Of a stretch of DNA of 64,000 nt, positions 7,686 to 17,253 are shown piece by piece. The DNA lies in assembly GCF_001969365.1 (NCBI RefSeq), contig NZ_CP019313.1, forward strand, positions 20,457 through 84,456, in the 5' to 3' direction. Made by a program: the position numbers and the translations under genes. The stretch's first letter is position 1. Each line of letters opens with the position of its first letter. Source of the DNA: Tateyamaria omphalii (GTDB lineage Bacteria; Pseudomonadota; Alphaproteobacteria; Rhodobacterales; Rhodobacteraceae). The notes beneath the pieces are model-generated. The model was not told the origin of the DNA, did no database searches, and saw only the letters and a list, made by a program, of their open reading frames with translations.

Positions 7686-9458
7686 ATGTTTGAGAGCACG
7701 CTCGACCGGTTGAACAGCAGACTGATCGTCCGCCTGCTGCGGGAAAATTTCCGCCTTCAGATCCGGAACTATTCGATTGCGATGGTAGCGATGGTCGGTA
7801 TCGCTGCGACAACAGCGCTGACCGCCTGGATCATGAAGGACATCATCGACTCGATGATCGAGTCCGGCAACCGGGCGCAGGTCTTTGGCGTGGCCGCATC
7901 CGTGGCGCTGATCTTTACGATCAAAGGCATCGCAACGTACATACAGACCGTGTTTCTCAGCCGGGCAGGCAACAGTATTGTCGCGGCACAGCAGCGGCGC
8001 CTCTATGCCGCGATCCTGAAACATGGCGTCTCCTTTTTCAACGAACGGGATTCGTCCGACCTGTTGATGCGGGTGACCTATTCGGCGCAAGCGGCCCGAA
8101 CGGTGGTTGAAACGCTGGTGATGGGATTTGTGCGCGACTTGCTGACGCTGATCGGGCTGATCGCTGTCATGATCTATCAGCAGCCGACGCTGTCGCTGTT
8201 TTCCCTGGTTTTCGGGCCCGTCGCTCTTTTTGGCGTGCGGCGTATTCTGGTGCGTGTGCGCGAAATCATGCAGGCCGAGATGACCTCGATGGCCGAGATC
8301 ATCAAGGTCATTCAGGAAACGGCCATTGGTATCCGTGTGGTCAAGGCTTTTGCGCTTGAGGACCGGATGAACAAGCGGATGCATTCCGCCGTGGCCAATG
8401 TCGAGGATCGTGCCAACGCGATTGCGCGGCTTGAGGCGGCCACAAGCCCGTTGATGGAAACCCTGTCCGGATTTGCCATTGCCGCCGTTGTGGCGCTGAG
8501 CGTGGTGAACCTTTTTGGAGAAGCGGCAAGCACACCCGGACAGCTGATGTCCTTCGTGACGGCGCTTTTGATGGCCTATGAGCCGGCCAAACGTCTGGCA
8601 CGGATGCGGGTTACGATCGAGGCGGGGATGATCGGTGTCGGCGTGATGTACGAAGTTGTGGACATGCCTGTCACGCTGGTCGAGGCGGACAACGCGCGCG
8701 ACCTGCCTGAAGGCGCCAGCGCCGTGCACCTTCGGGACGTGCATTTTGAATACAGGGACGATCAGGCGATCCTGAACGGGCTCGACGTCGTTTTTCCTGC
8801 GGGCAGAACAACGGCCCTTGTGGGCCCATCAGGCGGTGGCAAGTCCACGATCATGAACCTGATCATGCGCATGTATGACCCCACCTCAGGGCGCATCGAG
8901 ATCGGTGACATGGACCTGCGCGAAGCGACCTTTGCCTCGCTCCGGGAAAAGATCGCCTTTGTCGGGCAGGACACATTCCTGTTTTCCGGCACGATCCGGC
9001 AGAACATCGCCCTTGGCAAACCGGAAACCACCGACGACGAAATCATCGCGGCGGCCAAAGCCGCACATGCCCATGACTTCATCAGCCAGTTCGAGGACGG
9101 GTACGATACCATTGTCGGCGAAAACGGCGCCAGCCTGTCAGGCGGTCAGAGGCAACGTCTGGCCATCGCGCGAGCCGTCCTGCGCGACAGCCCGATCCTG
9201 TTGATGGATGAGGCGACAAGCGCGCTTGATTCCGAATCCGAGCACCTGGTCAAGCAGGCGCTGGACGAATTGACCAAGGGCCGGACAACCATCGTCATCG
9301 CGCACCGCTTGTCCACGATCATCAATTCCGACCTCATTCTGGTGATCAAGGATGGCCGGGTGGAAGAGCAGGGCGACCTGAATACCTTGCTGGCGCAGAA
9401 CGGACTGTTCCGCAGGCTCTATGACCGCCAATACGAAAAAGCCGAACCTAGGGCCTAG
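7686..9458 (+). CDS. MsbA-like ABC exporter, fused permease and ATPase
   Basis: A 590-residue half-transporter. The N-terminal 320 residues form a six-helix type IV ABC transmembrane domain with the usual coupling-helix region (SFFNERDSSDLLMRV). The C-terminal ATPase carries Walker A GPSGGGKST, Q-loop VGQDTFLFSGTI, signature LSGGQRQR, Walker B ILLMDEATSALD, and the H-loop histidine in VIAHRLST. It would act as a homodimer in the inner membrane. The place within a polysaccharide cluster suggests flipping of a lipid-linked glycan or lipid, as for MsbA or PglK, but substrate cannot be read from sequence. It stands between the GNAT gene and a convergent GT61 gene. Confidence 0.92.
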   Translation: MFESTLDRLNSRLIVRLLRENFRLQIRNYSIAMVAMVGIAATTALTAWIMKDIIDSMIESGNRAQVFGVAASVALIFTIKGIATYIQTVFLSRAGNSIVAAQQRRLYAAILKHGVSFFNERDSSDLLMRVTYSAQAARTVVETLVMGFVRDLLTLIGLIAVMIYQQPTLSLFSLVFGPVALFGVRRILVRVREIMQAEMTSMAEIIKVIQETAIGIRVVKAFALEDRMNKRMHSAVANVEDRANAIARLEAATSPLMETLSGFAIAAVVALSVVNLFGEAASTPGQLMSFVTALLMAYEPAKRLARMRVTIEAGMIGVGVMYEVVDMPVTLVEADNARDLPEGASAVHLRDVHFEYRDDQAILNGLDVVFPAGRTTALVGPSGGGKSTIMNLIMRMYDPTSGRIEIGDMDLREATFASLREKIAFVGQDTFLFSGTIRQNIALGKPETTDDEIIAAAKAAHAHDFISQFEDGYDTIVGENGASLSGGQRQRLAIARAVLRDSPILLMDEATSALDSESEHLVKQALDELTKGRTTIVIAHRLSTIINSDLILVIKDGRVEEQGDLNTLLAQNGLFRRLYDRQYEKAEPRA

Positions 9459-9482
9459 GGTAACACATCCAGCTGCGCTGCC

Positions 9483-10738
9483 TTAGCTGGTCACCATGTT
9501 GCGCGTGTAGTCGCGGGATCGCGCAAGCAACTGGTCAAGATGCTGGCAAAACACATCGACCGGCAACTGGTACGACGCACCAAACGCATCAAACGTGCTG
9601 GTGATCGGCTCATCTGCTTCGACAAAACAATAGGTCATCTCGCACCCGGATACGTGCGCCATGTTCGAGAAAAAACACCCGCCCGCATATTCGCGCAACG
9701 CCCAAACCAGACTTTGGCTGCCGGGTCGCATGAAGAGAGTGTTTGCAAAGGCCGCCCCGGTCGGGCCGATCACGAAGTCCGCATTGTGCATCAAGCTCAC
9801 CTGCTCGCGGAAACTCAGCTTTTCCATCTGCACTGCTTCAAACCCCCGGGCTTCGGCCGCCGCTCGGATTTCATCCTGATTGTAGGACCGCGCGCGGGCG
9901 GGCGGATCAGGATCACACGTTTCGGGCTGTCGTCTTCGCGTTCGATCGCAAGCGCGTCCAGAATGGTTTCGCGCACATACTGCACCACACCGACGTTCTG
10001 CGTGTAGTCAGAGGGTCTCGGCCACATGTGGTCACGCATGTTGAACGGGCCTGACACTGGTGAGGGGACGTGGACAAGCCTGCCGATCCGGTACGCTGTG
10101 TCATCGCGCAGGATCACCACCTCGCGTTTGCCGCGAAACAGGTCAAGCGTCTGTTTGAACGATGGGATCTTCTCCGCCGTCTCTGGCAGCAGCAACGGGT
10201 AATCGTCGAATTCCGCAGGCAGGTTCTGGGATAGATAGATGACCGGCAAAATCTCGGCCAGCCAATGATACCAGTTCACGTCACCATGCCCAAAGGCGCA
10301 AATGCCCTGGGGAATTGCAACCGTGCCATCTAGCTTCGTGACGAAGTAGTCCTGAACGAAAAACCCGCTGTTGGTGAGCAGACTGATCCTGTCGAGCTTT
10401 GTGTACATCTCGTCCGGCAGCAACACATCGTGCTTTTTGTAGAGGAATGATGACCCCGATTTGGCCGTGACGTCCTCGAGCAGCACAGGGCGGATCGGCG
10501 GCAGCGGCCCGGTAAGCAGCTCGGCGTCTTCTCCCAGCGCGCGGGGCGCAGCCACCCTGCTTTCCGACGCCTCAAAGACAGGGGCCAGTCTTGTGCCGGG
10601 GTGATCAGCTAGGTTGGCCAGCTGATATCCTCGGTATCCCATCAGGCTTAGACCACAGGCCGACAGCTTCGCAATGGGCGCCGACTTCATCTGCCCGCGC
10701 ACCAACCGTTTGACCACACTACGTCTAATATTCGTCAT
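9483..10738 (-). CDS. Family 61 glycosyltransferase (DUF563), frameshifted as sequenced
   Basis: Two overlapping minus-strand frames make one GT61 protein. The first (start 10738, MTNIRRSVV) ends with RVILIRPPARG. The second, entered without a start, continues YNQDEIRAAAEARGF, MEKLSFREQVSLMHNADF, VIGPTGAAFANTLFM, the classic GT61 C-terminal block. The break lies in the GC run near 9885-9905, and the span (1256 nt) becomes a whole number of codons (418 residues) if one base is added. The N-terminal half holds GHGDVNWYHWLAEILP, also family-typical. GT61 enzymes transfer xylose, GlcNAc or similar sugars. Either the gene is truly broken or the base is a sequencing error; the second is favoured because two other genes here show the same defect. 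Confidence 0.75.
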
Positions 10739-10937
10739 GCTGCTTGTCCGAAATCCTGCCTTGCTATGTCGGACGTCGTGCGCACGCACTGTGCCTTACG
10801 CGCTCACTTGCGCGTTGCGTCTGACACCCGATCAAAATGCCTTTCCGGGGTGCAATCGTAAAATGCGCGCCATTTTGCAAGCGACATTGTGCGGCAAACT
10901 GCCCTGGCGCGGGTTGAGATCAAAAAGAGAGGACGGG

Positions 10938-12233
10938 TCAGCGCCCCAGGGCGATGGTCTCGTTGCAGGACGGCAATCCATTGGTAAAGAAATCCTCGGA
11001 CACGTGGCGGGCCTCGGTCACGATCAGGTTGCTGTCTTCGTCCCACACCATGTCGTGGGTCCATACAACCTCTCCGTCACCTGACACCTCAAGCAGACGA
11101 CCATGTTCGGCTTCGGTCAGCAGCAGGTTGCCGTTGGGCAGCGTCTGATGCTTGCCGCGCCGCCAAGTATAAAACGGTTCGTCCTCGGTGCCTGCGAAAT
11201 CGACCGTGACACGCCGGTCGCGCGGGTCAATCCGCAGGATCCGCGACTGCATGGCACCCGTTGCATTGTCGAAAACGGTGATGGTCCCGTCGGGTTCGAA
11301 ATCCGGGTCGTGCTGCTTGAACCACGGCCCGTGTTGCCACCATTTCAGAATGCCGGTTTGAGGGTCCACGACGGCCACGAGGTTGGGTTCGCGCAGGCTG
11401 AACATCAAGTCACCCGCTTCGAACATCGGGAACGCGTCGGCCATGTCCGGGCGCAGCATCTCGACATCATTAGGGTGGAACGGATCATGCAGATAGGTGA
11501 TCTGCTCCTCGGCGGTGTCGGGCATACGCACCCGAATGTCAAAGATGGCGCGCTGATCTCCGTCCCTGGCTGCGACGATGTCGTTGCGCAGGTTCAGGGA
11601 AAACGTCTTGTCTCCGGTCGCTGCATCAAGGCGCACCATATCCTCGCCATACCAGGTCCAAATGCCTCCGGCCCCGTCGCGCGTGATCGAATGGTGAAAG
11701 CCGCCGCGCACGCTCCACATGGTCTGGCCACACTGGTCGACCCGCGCAATGGCATTGCCGACGTCAAAGGTCACAACGACGGAGCCATCCTCGAACACCT
11801 CCATGCCGTGCAGCATGACGTTCTGGGGCGGCGTGTCGGGGTCGAAATTCTCGTAATTGATCGGCCAGCGGTGCACTTCGTCGCCGTTGGCGTCCATCAA
11901 TCGCACGGCAAAGACCGACGTGTCCTGATCATCGCTCAACCCCGCGATCAGCACATACCCAGGCATCCGCTCGGTGCCGGGCCGCTGCTCAAATCCGCGG
12001 TCCGGCTCGGGCGTGCCCGTGTCGTTCGGTGCAACCAGATGGCGGGTGGGTTCCAGCCCGATGTCGTTGCGCCAGTTCTGCGAGACATCCAGATAGGTTC
12101 GGTGCGCCTCACCGATCTGGGGGGCCGGGAACCACCCCCACCAGGACGATACGATCCCGTAGACCATGGCGATCAACGCAAACGAAACGATAAAGAACCC
12201 GCGCGCAAAGCTGTCGGACGACGGCAGTTTCAT
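10938..12233 (-). CDS. Arylsulfotransferase-family (ASST) protein, membrane-anchored
   Basis: A 431-residue protein from the ATG that overlaps the stop of the upstream sulfotransferase gene as ATGA. The N-terminus has one membrane helix (FFIVSFALIAMVYGIVSSWWG), which would leave a large periplasmic domain. The rest is a beta-propeller-like ASST fold with blocks such as NVMLHGMEVFEDGSVVVTF, MWSVRGGFHHSI, GPWFKQHDPDFEPDGTITVFDN and HQTLPNGNLLLTEAEHGRLLEV. Known ASSTs move sulfate between phenols without PAPS through a catalytic histidine. In this setting it may sulfate or sense a polysaccharide, which is inference. Its pairing with a PAPS-type sulfotransferase is notable. Confidence 0.75.
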   Translation of the reverse strand: MKLPSSDSFARGFFIVSFALIAMVYGIVSSWWGWFPAPQIGEAHRTYLDVSQNWRNDIGLEPTRHLVAPNDTGTPEPDRGFEQRPGTERMPGYVLIAGLSDDQDTSVFAVRLMDANGDEVHRWPINYENFDPDTPPQNVMLHGMEVFEDGSVVVTFDVGNAIARVDQCGQTMWSVRGGFHHSITRDGAGGIWTWYGEDMVRLDAATGDKTFSLNLRNDIVAARDGDQRAIFDIRVRMPDTAEEQITYLHDPFHPNDVEMLRPDMADAFPMFEAGDLMFSLREPNLVAVVDPQTGILKWWQHGPWFKQHDPDFEPDGTITVFDNATGAMQSRILRIDPRDRRVTVDFAGTEDEPFYTWRRGKHQTLPNGNLLLTEAEHGRLLEVSGDGEVVWTHDMVWDEDSNLIVTEARHVSEDFFTNGLPSCNETIALGR

Positions 12234-13720
12234 AGAATGACCTTTCCAAGTGACGAGGGCTGGACCCCGATGGACTGGCTGCACAGCTCGGCGTGCAGAA
12301 TATCGGCGCGGTGCAGCAGGTCCTTTGATGACTTCGGTAAATCCGGGGCTGGGCGCGGCGCCCGCAAAATCCCGGCCATGGCCAAGATGTCGTCAGCGCC
12401 CTGCACTCCGATGGCCGCGGCCAGATCAGGCAGGACTTTGCCCGGCTGAGTACAAAGCGCATCGTGATCGACGAAGACGGTGCCCGCCCCCGCTGTTGCC
12501 AGAACGTGCTGATAGGCGTCGATCCAATAGCGCAGCCAGAAATCCACGTGGTCGGGACCGACAGCACCTGCCCGCGGCGGACCGAATGCAATGGGCCGCA
12601 GCGCCGCGCCGAACTCGAAATGTCCGATGCCCTCCATGTAGCGGCGGGCAAAGGGTTCCCGCGCATGCAATTCCGCAAATCGCAGGTGTTGCGCCATCAG
12701 CGAAGCCACCTGCGCCCGTGGATTGCGAATGGGCACCACGATAGAAGCGTCGGGGAACAGACGCTCCAACAGCTCAAGCCGCGCGATGTTGGCGTTGTTT
12801 TTCGAGATGTAGCGGGTCGCACCCGGTTTCGTTGCGACGACCTTGGCCATATGCTCCCGAAAAAACGTTTCGAACTCCGGATTGCGATCCTCCGGCGTCC
12901 ACAGCGTGATGCGGTCGCGTTCGAAATGCTCGGACCAGAAGGCCATCCACAGCATTTCCTCAAACGCTTCGGGGCTGTCCATGCCAACCTCGATCCCATC
13001 GCCATGGGCGCGCTCGCTCTTGTCTCCGGCCTTGCGAAACGCACGGGAAAACCCGCCCCACAGGAGCGGGGACAGCGTGAACGGCATATGCTGGTAGGTG
13101 GCCGACGCAAATTCGGGGAGGGTGGCGAGCCCTTCCAGCATGATGGTCGTGCCTGCACGCGGCAGGGAGGTGACAAAGACCGGTCTCTGCGCCGCGTCCA
13201 TGTCGATGCGACGGCGGTACAGCTTGGTCTCAAAAGACCCAAGCCGGACCTGACGCTCGGACGATGCAAAGGCGAAATCATGCAGCGCCTTGTCCATCGG
13301 ACCATATGGCACTTCGGCCCGCGTATCGACATCCGCCGGGCTTCTTCGCAGCCGGTCAAGGGCAATCCAAAGCGCGATGGCGGCCAGCGTGGAGCCGAGC
13401 AGGAACGGCCAACCCAGCGCAACGGCGATGACGTGTTCAACTGTGTAGAACCCCAGCGTCGCGCCGCCCCACACGACCAGCACCGACGCGCCGATGGCCG
13501 CAACCCCAATGCCCGTGATCCGGAAAAAGCCACCGAGCAGCTTGATCGACGCGCGCTGGACCCGCGCCTCTTTCTCTTCCTCGGCAAGGTCGCTGTTCAT
13601 CATCACCGAGAGCGCGTCTTGCGTAGTGGTCACGATACCGCCCGCAACCTGTTGGGCATGCAGGATGCGCAGGACCCAGATGAATGCGACAAGGCCCAGA
13701 CACAGGGCCGCGATGCTCAA
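12230..13720 (-). CDS. PAPS-dependent sulfotransferase-family protein with N-terminal membrane helices
   Basis: About 496 residues from a TTG start at 13720 that overlaps the stop of the upstream small gene and has GAGAG just before it. A longer open frame exists, but its first 80 residues are a shadow of that small gene. The N-terminus holds a helix (SIAALCLGLVAFIWVLRIL) and two further helices near residues 70-120. The catalytic part has a 5'-phosphosulfate-binding-loop-like motif, FVTSLPRAGTTIMLEGLA, and a 3'-phosphate-binding-like segment, VPIRNPRAQVASLM, both typical of sulfotransferase family members in polysaccharide loci. It probably sulfates an exported glycan or lipid. The start codon is the least certain point. 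Confidence 0.75.
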   Translation of the reverse strand: MSIAALCLGLVAFIWVLRILHAQQVAGGIVTTTQDALSVMMNSDLAEEEKEARVQRASIKLLGGFFRITGIGVAAIGASVLVVWGGATLGFYTVEHVIAVALGWPFLLGSTLAAIALWIALDRLRRSPADVDTRAEVPYGPMDKALHDFAFASSERQVRLGSFETKLYRRRIDMDAAQRPVFVTSLPRAGTTIMLEGLATLPEFASATYQHMPFTLSPLLWGGFSRAFRKAGDKSERAHGDGIEVGMDSPEAFEEMLWMAFWSEHFERDRITLWTPEDRNPEFETFFREHMAKVVATKPGATRYISKNNANIARLELLERLFPDASIVVPIRNPRAQVASLMAQHLRFAELHAREPFARRYMEGIGHFEFGAALRPIAFGPPRAGAVGPDHVDFWLRYWIDAYQHVLATAGAGTVFVDHDALCTQPGKVLPDLAAAIGVQGADDILAMAGILRAPRPAPDLPKSSKDLLHRADILHAELCSQSIGVQPSSLGKVIL

Positions 13721-13974
13721 CTCTCGGTCTCGCTCGGGGTGGGCTGGATGTCTGCCTTGGCCTTTTTGGCGCGCATCATCCGCTTCATCGGATACCAGAC
13801 GAACCCGACAAGAGCGAGGACCAGCGCGGCGATCAGGGCGATCATGGTGCCGATCGCGGTCAATCCTGCGCCCGGCCCGACATAGGCCTGCGCGGCCATG
13901 GGCAGACCGACCAGAGCGGTGGCCAGCAAAGTGGCTGCATGGCCCCTGTTCAAAACCCACAAGTTGCGTTTCAT
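13717..13974 (-). CDS. Small secreted or membrane protein with AYVGPGAG motif
   Basis: An 85-residue protein from the ATG at 13974 (MKRNLWVLNRG). It has a signal-peptide-like N-terminus ending near PMAAQA, then YVGPGAGLTAIG, one strong membrane helix, and a basic cytoplasmic-type tail (PMKRMMRAKKAK). Small proteins with the YVGPGAG motif occur beside sulfotransferase or phosphodiesterase genes in exopolysaccharide clusters. Their role is not known to me. Its stop overlaps the TTG start of the sulfotransferase, so the two are translationally coupled and may form a complex. Confidence 0.7.
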   Translation of the reverse strand: MKRNLWVLNRGHAATLLATALVGLPMAAQAYVGPGAGLTAIGTMIALIAALVLALVGFVWYPMKRMMRAKKAKADIQPTPSETES

Positions 13975-14236
13975 GGCGACATCCTCACGTCCAACAGATG
14001 AAGGCGACACGGCCCGCCTGAAATCTTGAGCGGGGCATGTCGTGATTGTTGATCACCAAGGTTGTGGGTCGCGCACGTCGCGGCAAGTCAGGGCGCGGCC
14101 AGCGGCAAAAGCCTGCCAGATCGCGCCCGCGGGGCGGAGCATTTTCGCCCGTTTGCAATCTTCGCGACGGCAAGGGGCGAAAGAGCGCCGAAGGCCCTCC
14201 TATTATGAGCGAAGTCGCGCGGGGCGCGCGGCCGAC

Positions 14237-15436
14237 TTACTCCGCGATCTGATCGACCATGCCGCCGGGTTCTGTCAGGTCGGTGGTATCCATTGCGGCC
14301 ACATCCACCGCCGACGCTTCAACCCTGCCCTTCATCAGAAACACATTATAGACCGGTTTCCACTTCGACATCGTGAAATACACCGTGTCGTCGATGGTCT
14401 GGCCCGGCACGATATAGGGCGCGTAAAGGCCAGGATACTCATCCGCATGTGCCACGATCTGCGCGTCGCTCCATGGCCCGGTCATGGTCGGTGCGGTGCG
14501 CAGGATCACCGCGCGTTCCACCGGCTCAAGATACATCATCAGCCAGGACTGGTGTGCTTCGCTCCAGGCAACCGACAGCTCACCAGCCGGGGCTGGAACG
14601 ACCGCCTGCGCCGCTTGGACATCCGCCGCCCAGCCCATGCCGGTCCAGTATTCATATGCTGACGGGTCAAACACATCCTGCGGGGCCACACGGCCCAGAC
14701 GCACGCCACCAAACCGGCCCTGCGGGATGCCGAAGACATAGATCATGCCGCCGTGATCCACATACGCCACCTGTTCGAACCCGGTGCCTGCGGGCCACAT
14801 GGCCGTGTCCGACCGCGTCCAGTTCTGACCGTCATCATCGGAATAAGCGAGGCCAGAGCGGCGGACGAACCACTTGTCATCCTGCCCCCACATGCGCACC
14901 GACATGTAGTGCAGCACCATCCGCTCGCCGAGCGAGATGCCGTTGGTCGGGATCACCGTCCACTCAAAGCCGGGGATCTTGGCCGAGCGGATCACCTCCT
15001 TGGCCGCACCCGTCGCGGTTTCGATCATCGAGGCGATGGAAAAGTCGCTGGCCGGATCGGGATCGGCCATCCGGGCCAGCGTGTTGCTGCGCCAGTCCCC
15101 ACCGTCCGATCCATAGGTGTCGCCAAACACCATGAACAAATCACCCTTGTGCTTGAACATGTGGCCCAGGTCGGTGCCATGCACGTTCCACCGGGCATCG
15201 GTGGCGTTCGGGGACGCCGCCCCGGTCAATTGGTTGACGATCTCCGTGTCCACTATGCGAAGCCGCTGAGGTGCCTCTGCGTCGGGCAGATCAAGGGGCA
15301 GGGTGGCTTGGGACAAGGCCATGGTATCAATGGCGTCCATGCGTTCCACGTCGGCACTGGCCATCGGCAAATGACCAGAACAGGACAAGATAAAAGAGGA
15401 CAGCGAAACGCCGAACAGGGCAGGGGATATGCGCAA
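14237..15436 (-). CDS. DUF4185-domain beta-propeller protein, probable lipoprotein (GH183-like?)
   Basis: A 399-residue secreted protein. The N-terminus has a hydrophobic stretch ending ILSC at Cys19, a fair lipobox, so outer-membrane or periplasmic anchoring is likely. The main domain matches DUF4185: MFKHKGDLFMVFGDTYG, WTVIPTNGISLGERMVLHYMSVR, LAYSDDDGQNWTRS, YVFGIPQGRFGGVRLGRV, AVVPAPAGELSVAWSEAHQSWLMMYLE. Some DUF4185 proteins are reported as endo-D-arabinofuranases (GH183). That is of interest because a decaprenylphosphoryl-arabinose cluster begins 4 kb to the right. Substrate and activity here are inference. About 220 nt without a gene lie on each side. Confidence 0.72.
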   Translation of the reverse strand: MRISPALFGVSLSSFILSCSGHLPMASADVERMDAIDTMALSQATLPLDLPDAEAPQRLRIVDTEIVNQLTGAASPNATDARWNVHGTDLGHMFKHKGDLFMVFGDTYGSDGGDWRSNTLARMADPDPASDFSIASMIETATGAAKEVIRSAKIPGFEWTVIPTNGISLGERMVLHYMSVRMWGQDDKWFVRRSGLAYSDDDGQNWTRSDTAMWPAGTGFEQVAYVDHGGMIYVFGIPQGRFGGVRLGRVAPQDVFDPSAYEYWTGMGWAADVQAAQAVVPAPAGELSVAWSEAHQSWLMMYLEPVERAVILRTAPTMTGPWSDAQIVAHADEYPGLYAPYIVPGQTIDDTVYFTMSKWKPVYNVFLMKGRVEASAVDVAAMDTTDLTEPGGMVDQIAE

Positions 15437-15641
15437 GGTAGAGTACCTTCTATAGCCGGAACACGGTTGTAGTCGGAACGTCTCGGGCGCTTTGGCGATT
15501 CGGCTCAGTGCCCGTGCGCAATAGGTGCGGCGTATGTATCAACAGATCAAGCGGATTGCCGCTCATGTGACGTAATGTAAGAATTGTTGACGCAGCGTCG
15601 CCCAGCTTTTTCAAGCATTTGGTCAATGAGCGGGCATCTGC

Positions 15642-17180
15642 CTAGTCTCGCGCCGCTTCTGCCGATGCGTCCAGCCGGTCGCACACAAAGCCATAGGCGG
15701 GCCATGTCACCGGATCGGGTTGTTCGATCGGCACCGTGCGACACGACAGGCCCGGATTGCGGTGTTCGATCCAACGCAGCATCTGTTCCCCATCCGTCGG
15801 GATCACCACGCCGCCCACAGGGCCACGGTCGGGGATCGCCTCCTCGGTCCGCCAGGTGACGCGGTAGGTGGCCGGTTGTGGCACATCGCCCAAAAGTTCG
15901 TGATAGAGCGTCGCCATGCGCAGCCCGTAGGACATCGACACGACGGGCTCATCGACCGGCGCTTGCGCCATCACCGTGTCAAGGGCATCGACAAGACCTG
16001 CGTAATCCGGCTCCCGCGCATCAAGATAAAGCGCCATTTGCGCGGCCCGAAACACACCGACGGTCAGCAGAAGCGCCCCGAGCCACGGGCGCGCCCTGGG
16101 CCAGCGCGCGACCCACCAGCCGATGGCCGCAATCGTACCGATCAAAAGCGGTCCGAGAACAGGCAAGTGGAACGCCTGAATGTCATAGGCGCCGTACCAG
16201 ATCATGAAAGGCACAAAGGCAAGCGCCGTGCCCAGAACCAGCCCGATGCCCATCCAACCCGCATCCCGACCCCGACACCCCAAAGCAAACAGCGCAAGGC
16301 CCACAGCGATAATGGGCAAGGACAGCATGGGGTGAGCCTGGCTCAGCGTGCCCAACAGGACCGATGCCGTCTGCAGCGACTGCAGACCAGAGCCATAGAG
16401 GTCACCGAAATAGGTGCCCGCAATGTAATCGCGCAGCTCGGACGCCGTGGGCGGCAATGGCAGATATTCGGAATAGGCGGTCGTGGGCGCGTGTGTGACC
16501 CAGGCAAGGTACAGGTACTGGCTTGCCCCCACAGCCAGCAGGCCGACGACAGCCAACAGCACTTTGGGGCGCAAAAGCAGGCGGTAGTGCGTCACCATCA
16601 CCAGCAGCCCCACCGGCGCCAGCATCACCATCATCAGATGATTGCCAAAGGACAGTGCATAAATCGCGCAAGCGATGAGGAAGTACTGCGTGCGCTTGGT
16701 TTCAACGAACAGGAGCAGCGCAAACACGATGGACAGGATAAAGGCGAGGGCGAGGGGATAGACCTCCGCCTCGGTCGCCTGCACGGCCATCAAACCCGCA
16801 CTGCCCAGCAGAAAGGCCGCCGCAACACCGAACAACACGCTGCGCGTCAACCGCCCCACGATCAGAAAGCTCATCGCGACCGCCAGCGCGCCGGGGATCG
16901 AGGCAAGCGCAATCGTCATCACCCGCCATGGTTCAAACGGCAGGTCAAGCGCGCGCACAACCGTGCCCATCAGCAGCACGAAAGGATAGCCCGGCCCGTG
17001 AACCAGGATCGACGTGTGGCCCAGCGTCTGGAACTTGGCCGAATCCCCCGCGTTCAACATGCCGCCAAGACCGGGAAAAAGCAGGCTGGCGTAGTAGATC
17101 AGCCAGACCAGGAAAATCGCCGTAGCCAGCCATGGGCTTTGATACAGTGGGCGACGGTGTGGGTGGGTGCTGCTGGGCAT
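15642..17180 (-). CDS. DUF2723-type polytopic membrane protein (GT-C glycosyltransferase-like)
   Basis: A 512-residue protein with about ten membrane helices and a soluble C-terminal part. The first periplasmic loop holds GMLNAGDSAKFQTLGHTSILVHGPGYPFVLLMG, with an acidic residue in the position of the GT-C catalytic aspartate, as in DUF2723 proteins distantly related to O-mannosyltransferases. The ATEAEVYPLALAF segment is also typical. Such enzymes use polyprenyl-phosphate sugars, which fits the nearby decaprenylphosphoryl-arabinose genes. The donor is not proven. It lies 73 nt downstream of the AsmA-like gene and is probably in its operon. Confidence 0.72.
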   Translation of the reverse strand: MPSSTHPHRRPLYQSPWLATAIFLVWLIYYASLLFPGLGGMLNAGDSAKFQTLGHTSILVHGPGYPFVLLMGTVVRALDLPFEPWRVMTIALASIPGALAVAMSFLIVGRLTRSVLFGVAAAFLLGSAGLMAVQATEAEVYPLALAFILSIVFALLLFVETKRTQYFLIACAIYALSFGNHLMMVMLAPVGLLVMVTHYRLLLRPKVLLAVVGLLAVGASQYLYLAWVTHAPTTAYSEYLPLPPTASELRDYIAGTYFGDLYGSGLQSLQTASVLLGTLSQAHPMLSLPIIAVGLALFALGCRGRDAGWMGIGLVLGTALAFVPFMIWYGAYDIQAFHLPVLGPLLIGTIAAIGWWVARWPRARPWLGALLLTVGVFRAAQMALYLDAREPDYAGLVDALDTVMAQAPVDEPVVSMSYGLRMATLYHELLGDVPQPATYRVTWRTEEAIPDRGPVGGVVIPTDGEQMLRWIEHRNPGLSCRTVPIEQPDPVTWPAYGFVCDRLDASAEAARD

Positions 17181-17253
17181 GTGTTCAATTCAATTTCCGG
17201 GTCCGATGCGCGCCCTGCTTCAGCGGAGCGGCGCACCTCGTTCCATGTCTCCG

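Noticed and set aside
7644..8744. Long minus-strand frames opposite the ABC transporter, V-ATPase, RTX and aldehyde dehydrogenase/ligase genes
   Set aside because: Low-complexity Arg/His/Gln/Pro-rich translations typical of antisense frames in high-GC genes, with clear real genes on the other strand.
12230..13960. Longer 576-residue version of the sulfotransferase
   Set aside because: Its first 80 residues (arginine- and histidine-rich) are an antiphase reading of the small YVGPGAG gene; the TTG start at 13720 with GAGAG before it is preferred.
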